Shown here in pieces: positions 17,731-26,773 of a DNA stretch of 64,000 nucleotides (its first letter is position 1; every line of letters starts with the position of its first letter). The notes under the pieces were generated by a model that saw nothing but the letters and a program-made list of their open reading frames with translations, was not told the DNA's origin and did not search any database. Both the position numbers and the translations under genes were made by a program. Source of the stretch: Acidobacteriota bacterium (GTDB taxonomy: Bacteria; Acidobacteriota; Blastocatellia; Pyrinomonadales; Pyrinomonadaceae); assembly GCA_019242475.1 (NCBI GenBank), contig JAFAVK010000127.1, forward strand, positions 124,001 through 188,000, given 5' to 3'.

Positions 17731-17824
17731 AGTAGACAGTAGAAAACCCGTTGCCGCTCGAACCCTGCGGCTGTCAACTTCAGCGTCGGCCAGCGGAGCC
17801 ACTGTCTACTGTCTACTGTCTACT
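17731..17824. repeat. Inverted heptamer array (GTCTACT/AGTAGAC)
   Basis: Left arm 17731-17746 (AGTAGACAGTAGAAAA), right arm 17801-17824 (three GTCTACT units). The right arm contains the TAG stop codon of gspE at 17820-17822. Confidence 0.85.
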
Positions 17825-19550
17825 TCCCGTTCACCGCGACGATCTCGTCGCCGTTCATCTTCACCTCTTCGACGAAGGTGACGCGGTTGATCTCGTGGAG
17901 CGTCGAGACGCCGGCGAAGACCTTTTCGAGCGCCGACTCGCGCAGGGAGCGCAGCCCCTCGGTCTCGGCCGCGCGGCGGACTTCGGAGCCGGGGCGGCGC
18001 TCGATGATCATCTCGCGGATGTTGTCCGACATGTTCAGAAGCTCGTGGATGGCCGTCCGGCCCCGGTAGCCCGTGTGGTTGCAGGCGTCGCAGCCGACGC
18101 TCATGTAGAAGACGCGGCCGCCGTGCTCCGCGGGGTGCAGGCCCGACTCCATCAACTCCTCGTCGGAAGGGTGGTACGGGCGCTTGCAGACGCCGCAGAG
18201 CATGCGCGTCAGGCGCTGCGCCAGCACGCAGTTCAAAGACGAGACGAAGTTGTACGGCTCGACCCCCATGTTGAGGAAGCGGCCGATGACGTCGATGACG
18301 TTGTTGGCGTGCACCGTGGTGAAGACGAGGTGGCCGGTCAAGGCCGACTGGATGGCGATCTGCGCCGTCTCGTTGTCGCGGATCTCGCCGACCATGATCT
18401 TGTCGGGGTCGTGGCGCAGGATGGAGCGCAGGCCGCGCGCGAAGGTCAGACCCTTCTTCTCGTTGACGGGAATCTGCGTCACGCCGTGGAGCTGGTACTC
18501 GACGGGGTCTTCGATGGTGATGATCTTGTCTTCCTCGTTCCGAATCTCGTTCAGGCCGGCGTAGAGCGTGGTCGTCTTGCCCGAGCCGGTCGGCCCCGTC
18601 ACGAGCACCATCCCGTAGGGCTCGGCGATGTAGCGGCGGAAGTCGCGCAGGTCGCGCGGGAGGAAGCCGACCACGTCGAGCGTCAGGTTGCGGAACTGCT
18701 CGTTGATCTGCTCCTTGTCGAGGATACGGATGACGGAGTCTTCGCCGTGGACGGTCGGCATGATCGAGACGCGGAAGTCCACGTTGCGCCCCTTGTAGCG
18801 GACGCGGAAGCGGCCGTCCTGCGGGATGCGGCGCTCGGCGATGTCCAGCTCCGACATGACCTTGATGCGCGAGATGAGCGTCTGGTGGTAGGAGATGTCG
18901 ATGGGCTCGACCTTCTCGTAGAGCGCGCCGTCGATGCGGTACTTGACGTGGACGGCCGTGTCCCTGGTCTCGATGTGGATGTCGGAGGCGCGCGACTCCA
19001 TCGCGTTGTAGATGATGGTATCGACCAGCTTGATGATGGGCGACATCTCGCTGTCGGTCGCCAGCCGGTCGAGGTCTAAGACCTCCTCGCCCTGCTCGGT
19101 CTCCTTGACGAGCGAGATGCGGAAGCCCGAGGCGGCCTCCTGCAACACGCGCTGCGTGGCGTCGCCCTTCCGCAGAACAACTTCAATCGCGCCCGCGGTC
19201 GCCACGTGCGGGACGACGCGCGAGTGGAGCGCCGAGGCGATCTCGTCCAACCTTTCGAGGTCGGTCGGGTCGGCCATCGCGATGTGGAGCCTTCGGCCCT
19301 CGCGCCTGAGCGGCACGAAGAGGTGGCGCAGCATCAGGTCAACGGGAATCTCGCCCAAAAGCGCGTAGTCAATCGGCGACTCGCCGACGGGCGGGAGCAG
19401 GTCAACGTACGGGAGCCGGTAGCGGCGGGCGAGCGAGAGCGCCGCGCGCACCTCGGGCGGGGTGTGCCCGTCGTCGTCGTTCAGGACGGCGGCGGGGGGC
19501 GCCGGGTTGACTATCGTGGGCGTGTCGGCCTGGTTCTCCGTTTGACTCAT
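17820..19550 (-). CDS. GspE/PilB-type secretion ATPase
   Basis: A 576-residue hexameric ATPase that powers pseudopilus assembly. It has an N-terminal GspE-N domain (about 35-150), then the ATPase core: Walker A GPTGSGKTTT at 319-328, Asp box (IITIEDPVEYQL), Walker B (RHDPDKIMVGEIRD) and His box (TGHLVFTTVHAN). A tetracysteine zinc motif (CGVC ... CDAC, about 455-500) is present as in GspE/PilB. It stands between gspF upstream (stop at 19593) and the secretin downstream. Confidence 0.95.
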   Translation of the reverse strand: MSQTENQADTPTIVNPAPPAAVLNDDDGHTPPEVRAALSLARRYRLPYVDLLPPVGESPIDYALLGEIPVDLMLRHLFVPLRREGRRLHIAMADPTDLERLDEIASALHSRVVPHVATAGAIEVVLRKGDATQRVLQEAASGFRISLVKETEQGEEVLDLDRLATDSEMSPIIKLVDTIIYNAMESRASDIHIETRDTAVHVKYRIDGALYEKVEPIDISYHQTLISRIKVMSELDIAERRIPQDGRFRVRYKGRNVDFRVSIMPTVHGEDSVIRILDKEQINEQFRNLTLDVVGFLPRDLRDFRRYIAEPYGMVLVTGPTGSGKTTTLYAGLNEIRNEEDKIITIEDPVEYQLHGVTQIPVNEKKGLTFARGLRSILRHDPDKIMVGEIRDNETAQIAIQSALTGHLVFTTVHANNVIDVIGRFLNMGVEPYNFVSSLNCVLAQRLTRMLCGVCKRPYHPSDEELMESGLHPAEHGGRVFYMSVGCDACNHTGYRGRTAIHELLNMSDNIREMIIERRPGSEVRRAAETEGLRSLRESALEKVFAGVSTLHEINRVTFVEEVKMNGDEIVAVNGK

Positions 19551-19592
19551 CGTTTTTCAGATGCCTCGGACTGGCGGGGGATTGCCTGTGGT

Positions 19593-20825
19593 TCAGCCGC
19601 GGAAACTCAAATTCGAGATGGACTGGATGATGGGCAGGTAGATGGAGAGCAGGATCGTCACGACGACCCCGCCCATCACCAGCAGGATGGCGGGCTCTAA
19701 AACGGTGGTCAACTGTTCGAGCCGGACTTCCGACTCGCGGTCGTGGAAGTCGGCGACCTCTTCGAGCATCTCGCGCAAGGAGCCCGAGCGCTCGCCCACC
19801 CCGATCATATCAAGCCCCAGGGGCGGAATCCACCCCGCCGACTCAAGGCTCTCGGTGAACGAGCGCCCCTCGCGGATCATCGGCAGCGTCGCGGAACTCC
19901 TGGCCCGCAGCTCCCTGTTCGTGATCGACTCGGCCGCGATCTCCCACGACTCGACGAGCGTGATGCCGCCCGCGAGCAGCGTCGCCAGGCTCCGCGTCAT
20001 CTGCGCGACGGCCAGCTGCTTGATGAGCTGGCTGACGATGGGGAGTTTCAGGAGGAAGCGGTCGAGGTTGAGCGCGCCCGAAGGCGTCCGCGTCCAGAGG
20101 TAGAGCCCGACGCCGCCGACGAAGATGGCCGGCACCAGCCACCAGAAGTTCCCCGAAGCGAAGTGCGAAATCGCGATGACCGTCTTCGTCACGGCCGGCA
20201 GCTCGCGGTTGAAGCCCTCGAAGAGCGAGGACATCTTCGGCACGACGTAGACGGTCAAAAACATCACCATCCCCATCGACGCCGCGAGCAGGAAGAGCGG
20301 GTAGGCCAGCGCCCCGCGAATCTTCCGGCGAATCTCGACGCCGCGCCGCATGTACTGGACGTAGCGCGCCAGCACGTCGTCGAGCGCGCCCGAGCGCTCG
20401 CCCGCCAGGATCGAGGCCGTGTAGATGCGCGGGAAGATCGGCCCCTGCGCGGCGAAGGCCGAAGAGAGCGCCATCCCCGACCGAATCTTGTCCTCCACGT
20501 CGGCGAGCACCGCGCGCAGGCGCGAGGAGGAGGCGCGGCGGCGGAGCATGTTGATGGCCTGGAGGATGGGGATGCCGGCGCGGATGATGGCCGAGAGCTG
20601 CTGGTTGAAGATGAGGAAGTCGCCCGGCTTGACCCGGGGCGCGGTGCCGCCCTTGCCGCCGCGCGTGATGGCGGCCACGCCCGCGGCCCGCGGCGCGTTG
20701 ACGGAGAAGACGCGGAAGCCCTCGGCCTCCAGACGCACGCGCGCCTCCTGCATGCCCACGGCCTCGACCGTGCGCGTCACGACCTCGCCCGCGGGCGTCC
20801 CCAAACGACAGATGAACTCGGCCAT
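19593..20825 (-). CDS. GspF/PilC-type inner-membrane platform protein
   Basis: A 410-residue protein with two GspF domains of about 120 residues each and three transmembrane segments (about 175-195, 225-245, 380-405). Conserved features include FNQQLSAIIRAGIPILQAI (92-110), the R-G-V-E-I-R-R-K-I region and GERSGSLREMLEEVADFHD in the second repeat. It anchors the GspE ATPase. It is the first gene of the secretion cluster on this strand. Confidence 0.93.
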   Translation of the reverse strand: MAEFICRLGTPAGEVVTRTVEAVGMQEARVRLEAEGFRVFSVNAPRAAGVAAITRGGKGGTAPRVKPGDFLIFNQQLSAIIRAGIPILQAINMLRRRASSSRLRAVLADVEDKIRSGMALSSAFAAQGPIFPRIYTASILAGERSGALDDVLARYVQYMRRGVEIRRKIRGALAYPLFLLAASMGMVMFLTVYVVPKMSSLFEGFNRELPAVTKTVIAISHFASGNFWWLVPAIFVGGVGLYLWTRTPSGALNLDRFLLKLPIVSQLIKQLAVAQMTRSLATLLAGGITLVESWEIAAESITNRELRARSSATLPMIREGRSFTESLESAGWIPPLGLDMIGVGERSGSLREMLEEVADFHDRESEVRLEQLTTVLEPAILLVMGGVVVTILLSIYLPIIQSISNLSFRG

Positions 20826-20903
20826 GTCTTTTCTTTACTTCTTCCCCGGAAGGTCGGCGCACGAGGTTCGGCGGGGGAACCGGCGCCACACTCAAGGCGG
20901 TTG

Positions 20904-20912
20904 ATTGTAGCA
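20904..20912 (-). promoter_or_regulatory. Extended -10 promoter for the secretion operon
   Basis: The minus strand reads TGCTACAAT at 20912-20904, an extended -10. It lies about 80 nt upstream of the gspF start and has no obvious -35. The region 20826-21234 between divergent gspF and the VWFA gene holds this and the plus-strand promoter at 21015-21043. Confidence 0.45.
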
Positions 20913-21014
20913 CGGGGGCGCGGCGCCCTCCCACCGCCCGCGTCGCTTACACGCGCGTCATTGTGCGAAGTTGCACGGAAATGGAATCGTGAGAAAGTCG
21001 AAACGAGATGTCTG

Positions 21015-21043
21015 TTGCGCGTGGGCGGGGCGTGTCCTACAAT
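21015..21043 (+). promoter_or_regulatory. Sigma-70-like promoter for the first VWFA gene
   Basis: TTGCGC (21015-21020), a 17-nt spacer and TACAAT (21038-21043). Transcription would start near 21050 and give a leader of about 185 nt; I see no gene inside that leader. Confidence 0.5.
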
Positions 21044-21234
21044 ACCCGCGCGAAGGTAAGAGGAAGTCTCCCCGTCTTCCCAGCACGCTACCGCGTACAA
21101 CCAAAGGGGCCCGCGCCGCCGTCCAAGCAGGCAAGCACGCAACCCCGAGCCTGGCCCGCGGGCGCCGAAGAAGGCCCCGGGTCGGCAGTTTTCCTTTTCC
21201 AGTTGGCGCAAGACACTTCCGCAGGAGGCTTACC

Positions 21235-22413
21235 ATGAGGGCCCGGCGCTCCGAGAGTTTTTCCAGAGTCGCGCTCGTCTCACTCCTCTTCGCCGCCGCC
21301 TTAGCGGCCGCGCCCGAGGCCGGCGCACAACCCGCGCAGCAGCCCGATCCGAAGCCGGCCGCGCAGAAGACCGCGCCGCCCGCCCCCGCCCCGGCCGGCG
21401 CCGCCAACACGCAGGCGGGCGACAAGCCGGCCGCCGCCGCGGCGACGCCCGAGCAGCCGGCGACGCCGAAGCCGCCGGTGCCGGCCGCCAACGGCCGCGC
21501 CAGCAGCGCCTCGCAGTCGCCGACCGCCATCCTCGACGGCCCCATCGTCCAGCCGTTCGTGGACGACGACAAGCCGCAGATCATCCACTCCGACCTCATC
21601 ACGCTCACCGTCACCGTCACCGACACCTACGGCCGCTTCGTGACGGGGCTCAACAAGAACGCCTTCAGCATCTACGACGACAAGACCGAGCAGGAGATCA
21701 GCTTCTTCTCGGACGAGGACGCGCCGGTCAGCCTCGGCATCGTCTTCGACGTGTCGGGCTCGATGGGCGGCGACAAGATCATGCGCGCGCGCGAGGCGCT
21801 CTCGAAGTTCATCGACACGAGCCACGCGCGCGACGAGTACTTCCTCATCGGCTTCAATAGCCGCGCGCAGCTCCTCCTCAACCACACGCGCGACAGCGAC
21901 GCGCTGATGCAGAAGCTGACCTTCGTCCAGACGCGGGGCCAGACGGCGCTCTACGACGCGACCTACCTCGGGGTCGAGCGCGTGACGCGCGGCGTGCACC
22001 CGAAGCGCGCCATCCTCCTCATCTCCGACGGGCAGGACAACAGCTCGCGCTACACCTTCAACGAGCTGAAGCGGATGCTCAAGGAATCGGACGTCATCAT
22101 CTACGCCATCGGCATCGTGAGCCCGAACGACGAGTCCTCGCTCGGCTACGGCGGGCGCGCCATCCTCGAAGAGCTGGCGGGCGTCTCGGGCGGCAAGGCG
22201 TTCTTCCCCTCCACGGGCGCCGAGATGAACGACACCTTCGAGCGCATCGCGCTCGAACTGCGCACGCAGTACTCAATCGGCTACCGCCCGACGGCCTTCG
22301 CCAACGACGGCCGCTGGCACAAGCTCAAGATCAGGGTGCAGCCGCCGCGCGGCTTCCCGCGCCTCTTCGTCCGCGGCCGCGAGGGCTACTTCGCCACCGC
22401 CACGCCGAAGTAA
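21235..22413 (+). CDS. Secreted VWFA-domain protein (acidobacterial type)
   Basis: A 392-residue protein. It has a signal peptide (about 1-32, ending GAQ), a Pro/Ala-rich linker, then a beta-rich lead-in (DLITLTVTVTDTYGRFVTGL) and a von Willebrand A domain with the MIDAS motif DVSGS and ILLISDGQD, matching the acidobacterial VWFA-related family (TIGR03436). The C-terminus (RTQYSIGYRPT ... HKLKIRVQPP) is also typical. AGGAGG lies 6 nt before the ATG. Likely a metal-dependent adhesion or scaffold module in the periplasm or at the surface; the partner is unknown. Confidence 0.9.
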   Translation: MRARRSESFSRVALVSLLFAAALAAAPEAGAQPAQQPDPKPAAQKTAPPAPAPAGAANTQAGDKPAAAAATPEQPATPKPPVPAANGRASSASQSPTAILDGPIVQPFVDDDKPQIIHSDLITLTVTVTDTYGRFVTGLNKNAFSIYDDKTEQEISFFSDEDAPVSLGIVFDVSGSMGGDKIMRAREALSKFIDTSHARDEYFLIGFNSRAQLLLNHTRDSDALMQKLTFVQTRGQTALYDATYLGVERVTRGVHPKRAILLISDGQDNSSRYTFNELKRMLKESDVIIYAIGIVSPNDESSLGYGGRAILEELAGVSGGKAFFPSTGAEMNDTFERIALELRTQYSIGYRPTAFANDGRWHKLKIRVQPPRGFPRLFVRGREGYFATATPK

Positions 22414-22420
22414 GCGCGAC

Positions 22421-22510
22421 GGGGAGAAGGGGAGACTGGGCGACGTGGCGACGTTTGATGAGGCATTTTCTTTCACCCCGTCTCGCCGTCGCCCAGTCTC
22501 CCCCTCCTCA
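22421..22510. repeat. Inverted array with arms of GGGGAGACTGGGCGACG type
   Basis: Left arm about 22424-22447, right arm about 22485-22506, largely reverse complementary. It begins within 10 nt of the VWFA gene stop. A further 200 nt up to 22706 hold inverted matches (CGTGGCCGGAGC / GCCACGCGG) but no gene. Confidence 0.75.
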
Positions 22511-22706
22511 TTTCCGGCAACCGTCGCCCCGGCCGGGGCATCTCTAAAGTCGTCGCGCGTGGCCGGAGCGCGACTTGCGCCGACCCAAGCAATTCTGCTC
22601 TTTGCCCCGGCCACGCGGAGCCTGAGCAACAGGCCCGGAAGGTTGGAAGCCCCGCGCCCCGCCTCACAAGGGCGGGACTCGCGGGGCTGATTTTTGAGGG
22701 AAGAAG

Positions 22707-24017
22707 ATGAGACGAAGTAAGTCCTCCAACTCATCGCGCGGGACTGCCGCGCTGCTCGTCCTGCTGGCGCTGGCCGGCTCGCCGCTCCCGGCCGCGCAGG
22801 CGCGGCAGGGCGTGGGGCGGCCGCGCCGCGTCGGCACGCAGACGCGCAACGCCGTCGCGCCCGCGCAGCAGTCCGCGCCGCGCCAGACGCCCACGCCGAC
22901 CCCGACCCCCAGGCCCGCGGCGCCCGTGGGGCCGTCGGTCGTCACGCAGGACACGCCGCCCCCGCCGCCCGCCCCGCCGAAGCTCCGCACGCAGCCCACG
23001 GCCGAGCCCGACGCCCCGCAGCAGGACGCGTCGGGGCAGGAGGTCAACCCCGACGAGGTCGTCACCATCGACACGAGCCTCGTCAACCTCCACGTCCGCG
23101 TCATCGACCGCAACAACAAGCCCATCAACGACGTGTCCAACACGGACTTCCGCGTCACGGAGAACGGCGTCCCGCAGCAGATTCAGTTCGTCACGCGCGA
23201 GGAGGTGCCCATCACCTACGGGCTGGTCGTGGACAACTCCGGCTCCCTGCGCAGCCAGATCGCGCAGGTCGTCGAGGCCGCCAAGACCATCGTCGAGAGC
23301 AACAAGCCCGGCGACGAGACCTTCGTCGTCCGCTTCATCTCCTCCGACGAGATCAAGATCATGCAGGACTTCACCGCCGACAAGCAGGCGCTCGGCGACG
23401 CCCTCGACGACATGTTCATCGAGGGCGGGCAGACGGCCGTAGTCGACGCCGTCTACCTCGCCGCCGAGCACGCCGCCGAGCGGCGCGTGAAGTCGAACGA
23501 CCCGGCCGAGGAGAAGCGCCGCCGCGCCCTCATCCTCGTCACCGACGGCGAAGACCGCAACAGCTTCTACAAGACCGAGCAGCTCTTCGAATCGCTCAAG
23601 GAAGAGGACGTGCAAATCTACGTCATCGGCTTCGTCAACGAGCTGGAGAAGGAGCGCGGCTTCATCTCGAAGTCGAAGCGCGACAAGGCCGTCTCCCTGC
23701 TCGACCGCATGGCGAAGGAGACGGGCGGGCGCACCTTCTACCCGACCTCGCTCTCGGAGCTGCCCGGCATCGCCGAGGAGATTACGAAAGACCTGCGCAC
23801 GCAGTACGTCGTCAGCTACCGGCCGGTGACGCAGGGGCGCCCCGGCGAGTTCCGCCCCGTCCGCGTCTCGGTCGCCGACGGCCGCGGCGGCGAGAAGCGC
23901 ATCGCCGTGACGCGCTCCGGCTACACGTCCAAGTCCGGCCAGGCCGCGCCGCCGACGCCCGCGCCCGCGACGCCGAACAAGTCCGTCAGCACGACGCCCG
24001 CCAACAGGAGACCCTGA
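22707..24017 (+). CDS. Second secreted VWFA-domain protein (acidobacterial type)
   Basis: A 436-residue paralogue of the 21235 protein with signal peptide (about 1-32), a long Pro/Thr linker (about 50-110, with repeated PTPTP), lead-in (TIDTSLVNLHVRVIDRNNKP), VWFA domain with MIDAS DNSGS (Asn replacing the usual Val/Ile) and ILVTDGEDRN, and the characteristic end (LRTQYVVSYRPV). The gene ends TGA then ATG of the next gene with no gap, so it is translationally coupled to the cNMP-binding protein. Confidence 0.9.
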   Translation: MRRSKSSNSSRGTAALLVLLALAGSPLPAAQARQGVGRPRRVGTQTRNAVAPAQQSAPRQTPTPTPTPRPAAPVGPSVVTQDTPPPPPAPPKLRTQPTAEPDAPQQDASGQEVNPDEVVTIDTSLVNLHVRVIDRNNKPINDVSNTDFRVTENGVPQQIQFVTREEVPITYGLVVDNSGSLRSQIAQVVEAAKTIVESNKPGDETFVVRFISSDEIKIMQDFTADKQALGDALDDMFIEGGQTAVVDAVYLAAEHAAERRVKSNDPAEEKRRRALILVTDGEDRNSFYKTEQLFESLKEEDVQIYVIGFVNELEKERGFISKSKRDKAVSLLDRMAKETGGRTFYPTSLSELPGIAEEITKDLRTQYVVSYRPVTQGRPGEFRPVRVSVADGRGGEKRIAVTRSGYTSKSGQAAPPTPAPATPNKSVSTTPANRRP

Positions 24018-24887
24018 ATGAGTGTTGACCCCGCCGCGCTCGACGGCATCGAGTTCTTCGAGCTGATGGGCGGCGAAGACCGCCTGGCGCTGGCCGAGGT
24101 CGTAGACCTCGTGAGGTTGGGTGGAGGCGAGACTCTCTTCCGGGCCGGAGACCCGGGGGAGAGTCTTTACCTTGTGCGCGCGGGCGAGGTCGAGCTCTCC
24201 ATCCAGGACAACGTCGGGCAGAAGATCACGCTCGACACGGCGACCCGCGGCGACTTCTTCGGCGAGATCGCGCTCCTCGACGAGCAGTCGCGCACGGCGA
24301 CGGCCGTCGCGCTCACCGAGACGGAATTGATCGAGCTCGACCGCGGCGACCTGCTCCTGCTCTTCGGCAAGAAGCCCGACGCAGCGCTGCACATGCTGGC
24401 GGCGATGGGGCGCATGACGCGCAAGGCCGACGCGCTGCTGCGCCAGCGCGTCTCGCGCAACGTCAACGAGGAGGTCGAGGATCGGACGACCGTCGTCCAG
24501 CGCGTCGCCGACTGGCTCGCCTGGTTCTCGGGGAGCATGCTCTTCCTCTTCATCCACGCCGTCTGGTTCGGCGCGTGGATCGCGCTCAACGTCGGGCTCG
24601 TCCACGTCCCCGGCCTCTCCGGCTTCGACCCCTTCCCCTTCGGCCTGCTGACGATGATCGTCAGCCTGGAGGCCATCTTCCTCTCGACCTTCGTCCTCAT
24701 CAGCCAGAACCGGCAGGTCGAGAAGGACAAGGTGCGCGCCGACATCGAGTACGAGGTCAACATCAAGGCCGAGATGGAGATCGCGCACCTCCACGAGAAG
24801 ACCGACCACATCCACGAGGAGATGCTCCGCCGCTTCGAACGCCTCGAGAAGGCGCTCGCCCGCCCGCGCGAGGAGGAGAGGGTCTAG
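24018..24887 (+). CDS. Cyclic-nucleotide-binding domain protein with DUF1003 membrane domain
   Basis: A 289-residue protein with an N-terminal cNMP-binding fold (about 10-130; GESLYLVRAGEVELS, GDFFGEIALLDEQSRTATAVA, the phosphate-binding cassette) and a C-terminal DUF1003 domain with two transmembrane helices (about 172-196 and 206-230) and a coiled tail. It is directly coupled to the VWFA gene (TGAATG) and has AGGAGA 7 nt upstream. It may sense a nucleotide and act at the membrane; no DNA-binding domain is visible. Confidence 0.88.
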   Translation: MSVDPAALDGIEFFELMGGEDRLALAEVVDLVRLGGGETLFRAGDPGESLYLVRAGEVELSIQDNVGQKITLDTATRGDFFGEIALLDEQSRTATAVALTETELIELDRGDLLLLFGKKPDAALHMLAAMGRMTRKADALLRQRVSRNVNEEVEDRTTVVQRVADWLAWFSGSMLFLFIHAVWFGAWIALNVGLVHVPGLSGFDPFPFGLLTMIVSLEAIFLSTFVLISQNRQVEKDKVRADIEYEVNIKAEMEIAHLHEKTDHIHEEMLRRFERLEKALARPREEERV

Positions 24888-24912
24888 CGCGTCGCCGTTG
24901 TAAAATGCACGC

Positions 24913-26310
24913 ATGCTGACAGCCCTGTACCTTCTGACCGTGCTCCTGCTGGTCTGCGCCAACGGCTTCTTCGTCGCGGCCGAGTTCGCTCTGGTCGGCG
25001 TCCGCCGCTCGCGCGTCGAGACGCTGGCCGAGGGCGGCGACGGACGCGCCGCGCGCCTGCTCGGGCTGCTCGACAACCTCAACGCCTACATCTCGGCCAC
25101 GCAGCTCGGCATCACGATGGCCTCGCTCGCGCTGGGCTGGGTCGGCGAGCCGGTCTTCGCGCATTTGCTCGAAGGGCCGCTCGCGGGGCGCGTCTCGGAG
25201 GCGGCGCTGCACACCATCTCGTTCGCGGTCGCCTTCACGATCATCACCTTCCTCCACATCGTCCTCGGCGAGCTGGCCCCGAAGACGCTCGCGCTGGAGC
25301 TGACGGAGAGGGTCGCGCTCGCCGTCTCCTGGCCTCTGCTCGTCTTCTACAAGCTCTTCAGTTGGCCCATCCGCCTGCTCGACTGGGCGGGCACGCGCAC
25401 CGTGCGCCTCTTCGGCCTCCGCCCTTCGGGCGAGCACGCGTCCGCCTACACGGAGGAGGAGCTGCGCCGGCTGGTGGACATCTCGCGCAAGAGCGGCCAC
25501 CTCGAAGAGGCCGAGCAGCAGCTCATCCACGGCGTCTTCGAGTTCGCCGAGGCGCAGGTGCAGGAGGCGATGGTGCCGCGCACCGGCGTGACGGCGCTGC
25601 CCGCCTCGGCCACGCTCGCGGAGGCGCGCGCCGTCTTCCGCGAGCACGGCTACTCGCGCCTGCCCGTCTACCGCGGCAGCCTGGACGACGTGGTCGGCGT
25701 CCTCTTCCGGCGCGACCTCGAAGAGTTCCTCGACGGCACGCGCCCCGCCGAGGAGTTCGACGCCGCGCGGCTCGCGCACCCGACGCTCTTCCTGTTCGCG
25801 ACGACGAGGCTCGGCGCGGCGCTCAGGCAGATGCGCGACGCCCGGACGCACCTCGCCTGCGTCGTGGACGAGTACGGCGGGCTCGAAGGCATCGTGACGC
25901 TGGAGGACTTGCTCGAAGAGATCGTCGGCGAGATTAACGACGAGTACGACGAGGAGGTGCGCGAGCAGATCGTCGCCGAGGCCGACGGCACCTTCCTGCT
26001 CGACGGGATGCTGGCCGTGCGCGACGCCAACCGCCGCTTCCGGCTCGGCCTGCCCGAGGACGGGCACTACACGACGGTCGCGGGCTTCCTGCTGGCGCGC
26101 GCGGGCCGGCTGCTCAAGCCCGGCGAGACGGTCGAGCACGAGGGCGCCACCTTTCGCGTCGAGCGCGTCGAGCGCCGCCGCCTGCGCACGGTGCGACTCA
26201 CCCCCGCCCCGCCCGAGACCGTCCACGGCAAAGCACAGGCCGCCCTCGAAGCGCTCCTGCCACTCATCAGCACGGTCGCCCTCACGGGCGCCGGGCTCGG
26301 CGTGTTTTGA
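24913..26310 (+). CDS. CNNM/CBS-domain transporter-like protein (HlyC/CorC family)
   Basis: A 465-residue membrane protein. It has an N-terminal CNNM (DUF21) domain (about 1-195) with four hydrophobic segments, paired CBS domains (about 210-330; VPRTGVTALPASATLAEAR and CVVDEYGGLEGIVTLEDLLEEIVGEI) and a C-terminal CorC/HlyC-associated domain (about 345-430). Proteins of this class act in magnesium or cobalt efflux. A corA importer lies 450 nt downstream on the opposite strand. A TAAAAT at 24901-24906 just before the ATG at 24913 suggests a leaderless message, which is tentative. Confidence 0.88.
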   Translation: MLTALYLLTVLLLVCANGFFVAAEFALVGVRRSRVETLAEGGDGRAARLLGLLDNLNAYISATQLGITMASLALGWVGEPVFAHLLEGPLAGRVSEAALHTISFAVAFTIITFLHIVLGELAPKTLALELTERVALAVSWPLLVFYKLFSWPIRLLDWAGTRTVRLFGLRPSGEHASAYTEEELRRLVDISRKSGHLEEAEQQLIHGVFEFAEAQVQEAMVPRTGVTALPASATLAEARAVFREHGYSRLPVYRGSLDDVVGVLFRRDLEEFLDGTRPAEEFDAARLAHPTLFLFATTRLGAALRQMRDARTHLACVVDEYGGLEGIVTLEDLLEEIVGEINDEYDEEVREQIVAEADGTFLLDGMLAVRDANRRFRLGLPEDGHYTTVAGFLLARAGRLLKPGETVEHEGATFRVERVERRRLRTVRLTPAPPETVHGKAQAALEALLPLISTVALTGAGLGVF

Positions 26311-26312
26311 AC

Positions 26313-26413
26313 GAGTAGACGGGAGCCAGTAGCCAGTAGAAAAGCAGACGCGGCGCGCTTCGGCTTTCAACCAGAGCGCGCCGCTTTGTCTTCCTACTGA
26401 CTACTGTCTACTC
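26313..26413. repeat. Inverted heptamer array (AGTAGAC/CAGTAGC) with an internal bidirectional terminator
   Basis: Left arm 26313-26343 and right arm 26391-26413 (ACTACTGTCTACTC). Between them is a 10-bp GC hairpin (26350-26359 with 26375-26384), followed by TTTGTCTT on plus and by GTCTGCTTTT on minus. It sits between convergent genes, starting 3 nt after one stop and containing the TAG stop of the other gene at 26408. Confidence 0.88.
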
Positions 26414-26773
26414 CATCTTCACGGGCATCAGCGTGATCTGCCAGGCGACGAAGGCGATGAAGGCGAGCATGACGACGAAGATGAAGAGGACGACGGGCTC
26501 CAGCCTGAAGATCGAGGCGCCCTCGCGCTCGTCGTCGTCGAAGAGTTTCTCGGGCATGGGCACGCTCTTGCTGTCCACGCGGATGGTGTCGTCGGCGGCG
26601 TCGGGGCGCGCGTCGCTCTGCGGCGAGTCCTTGAACCCGTCGGTCTCTTCGAGCGGCGTGAGGCGCGCCGCCTCCTCGCCCTTCTGCGAGTCGCGGCCGT
26701 GCCGGTGGCCGCTGCCGGGCCAGTGGAGCCGCCCCGTCTTCCAGCCCTTCCGCTTCCCTTTGCTCACAGCCAC
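26408..26773 (-). CDS. Small single-pass membrane protein
   Basis: A 121-residue protein with a basic, polar N-terminal half and one transmembrane helix (about 93-114, [18 protein letters not shown]). It overlaps the 3' end of corA by 10 nt and is co-transcribed after it, so it may be a CorA accessory protein. I do not recognise a family. Its stop codon lies in the heptamer array. Confidence 0.65.
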   Translation of the reverse strand: MAVSKGKRKGWKTGRLHWPGSGHRHGRDSQKGEEAARLTPLEETDGFKDSPQSDARPDAADDTIRVDSKSVPMPEKLFDDDEREGASIFRLEPVVLFIFVVMLAFIAFVAWQITLMPVKME

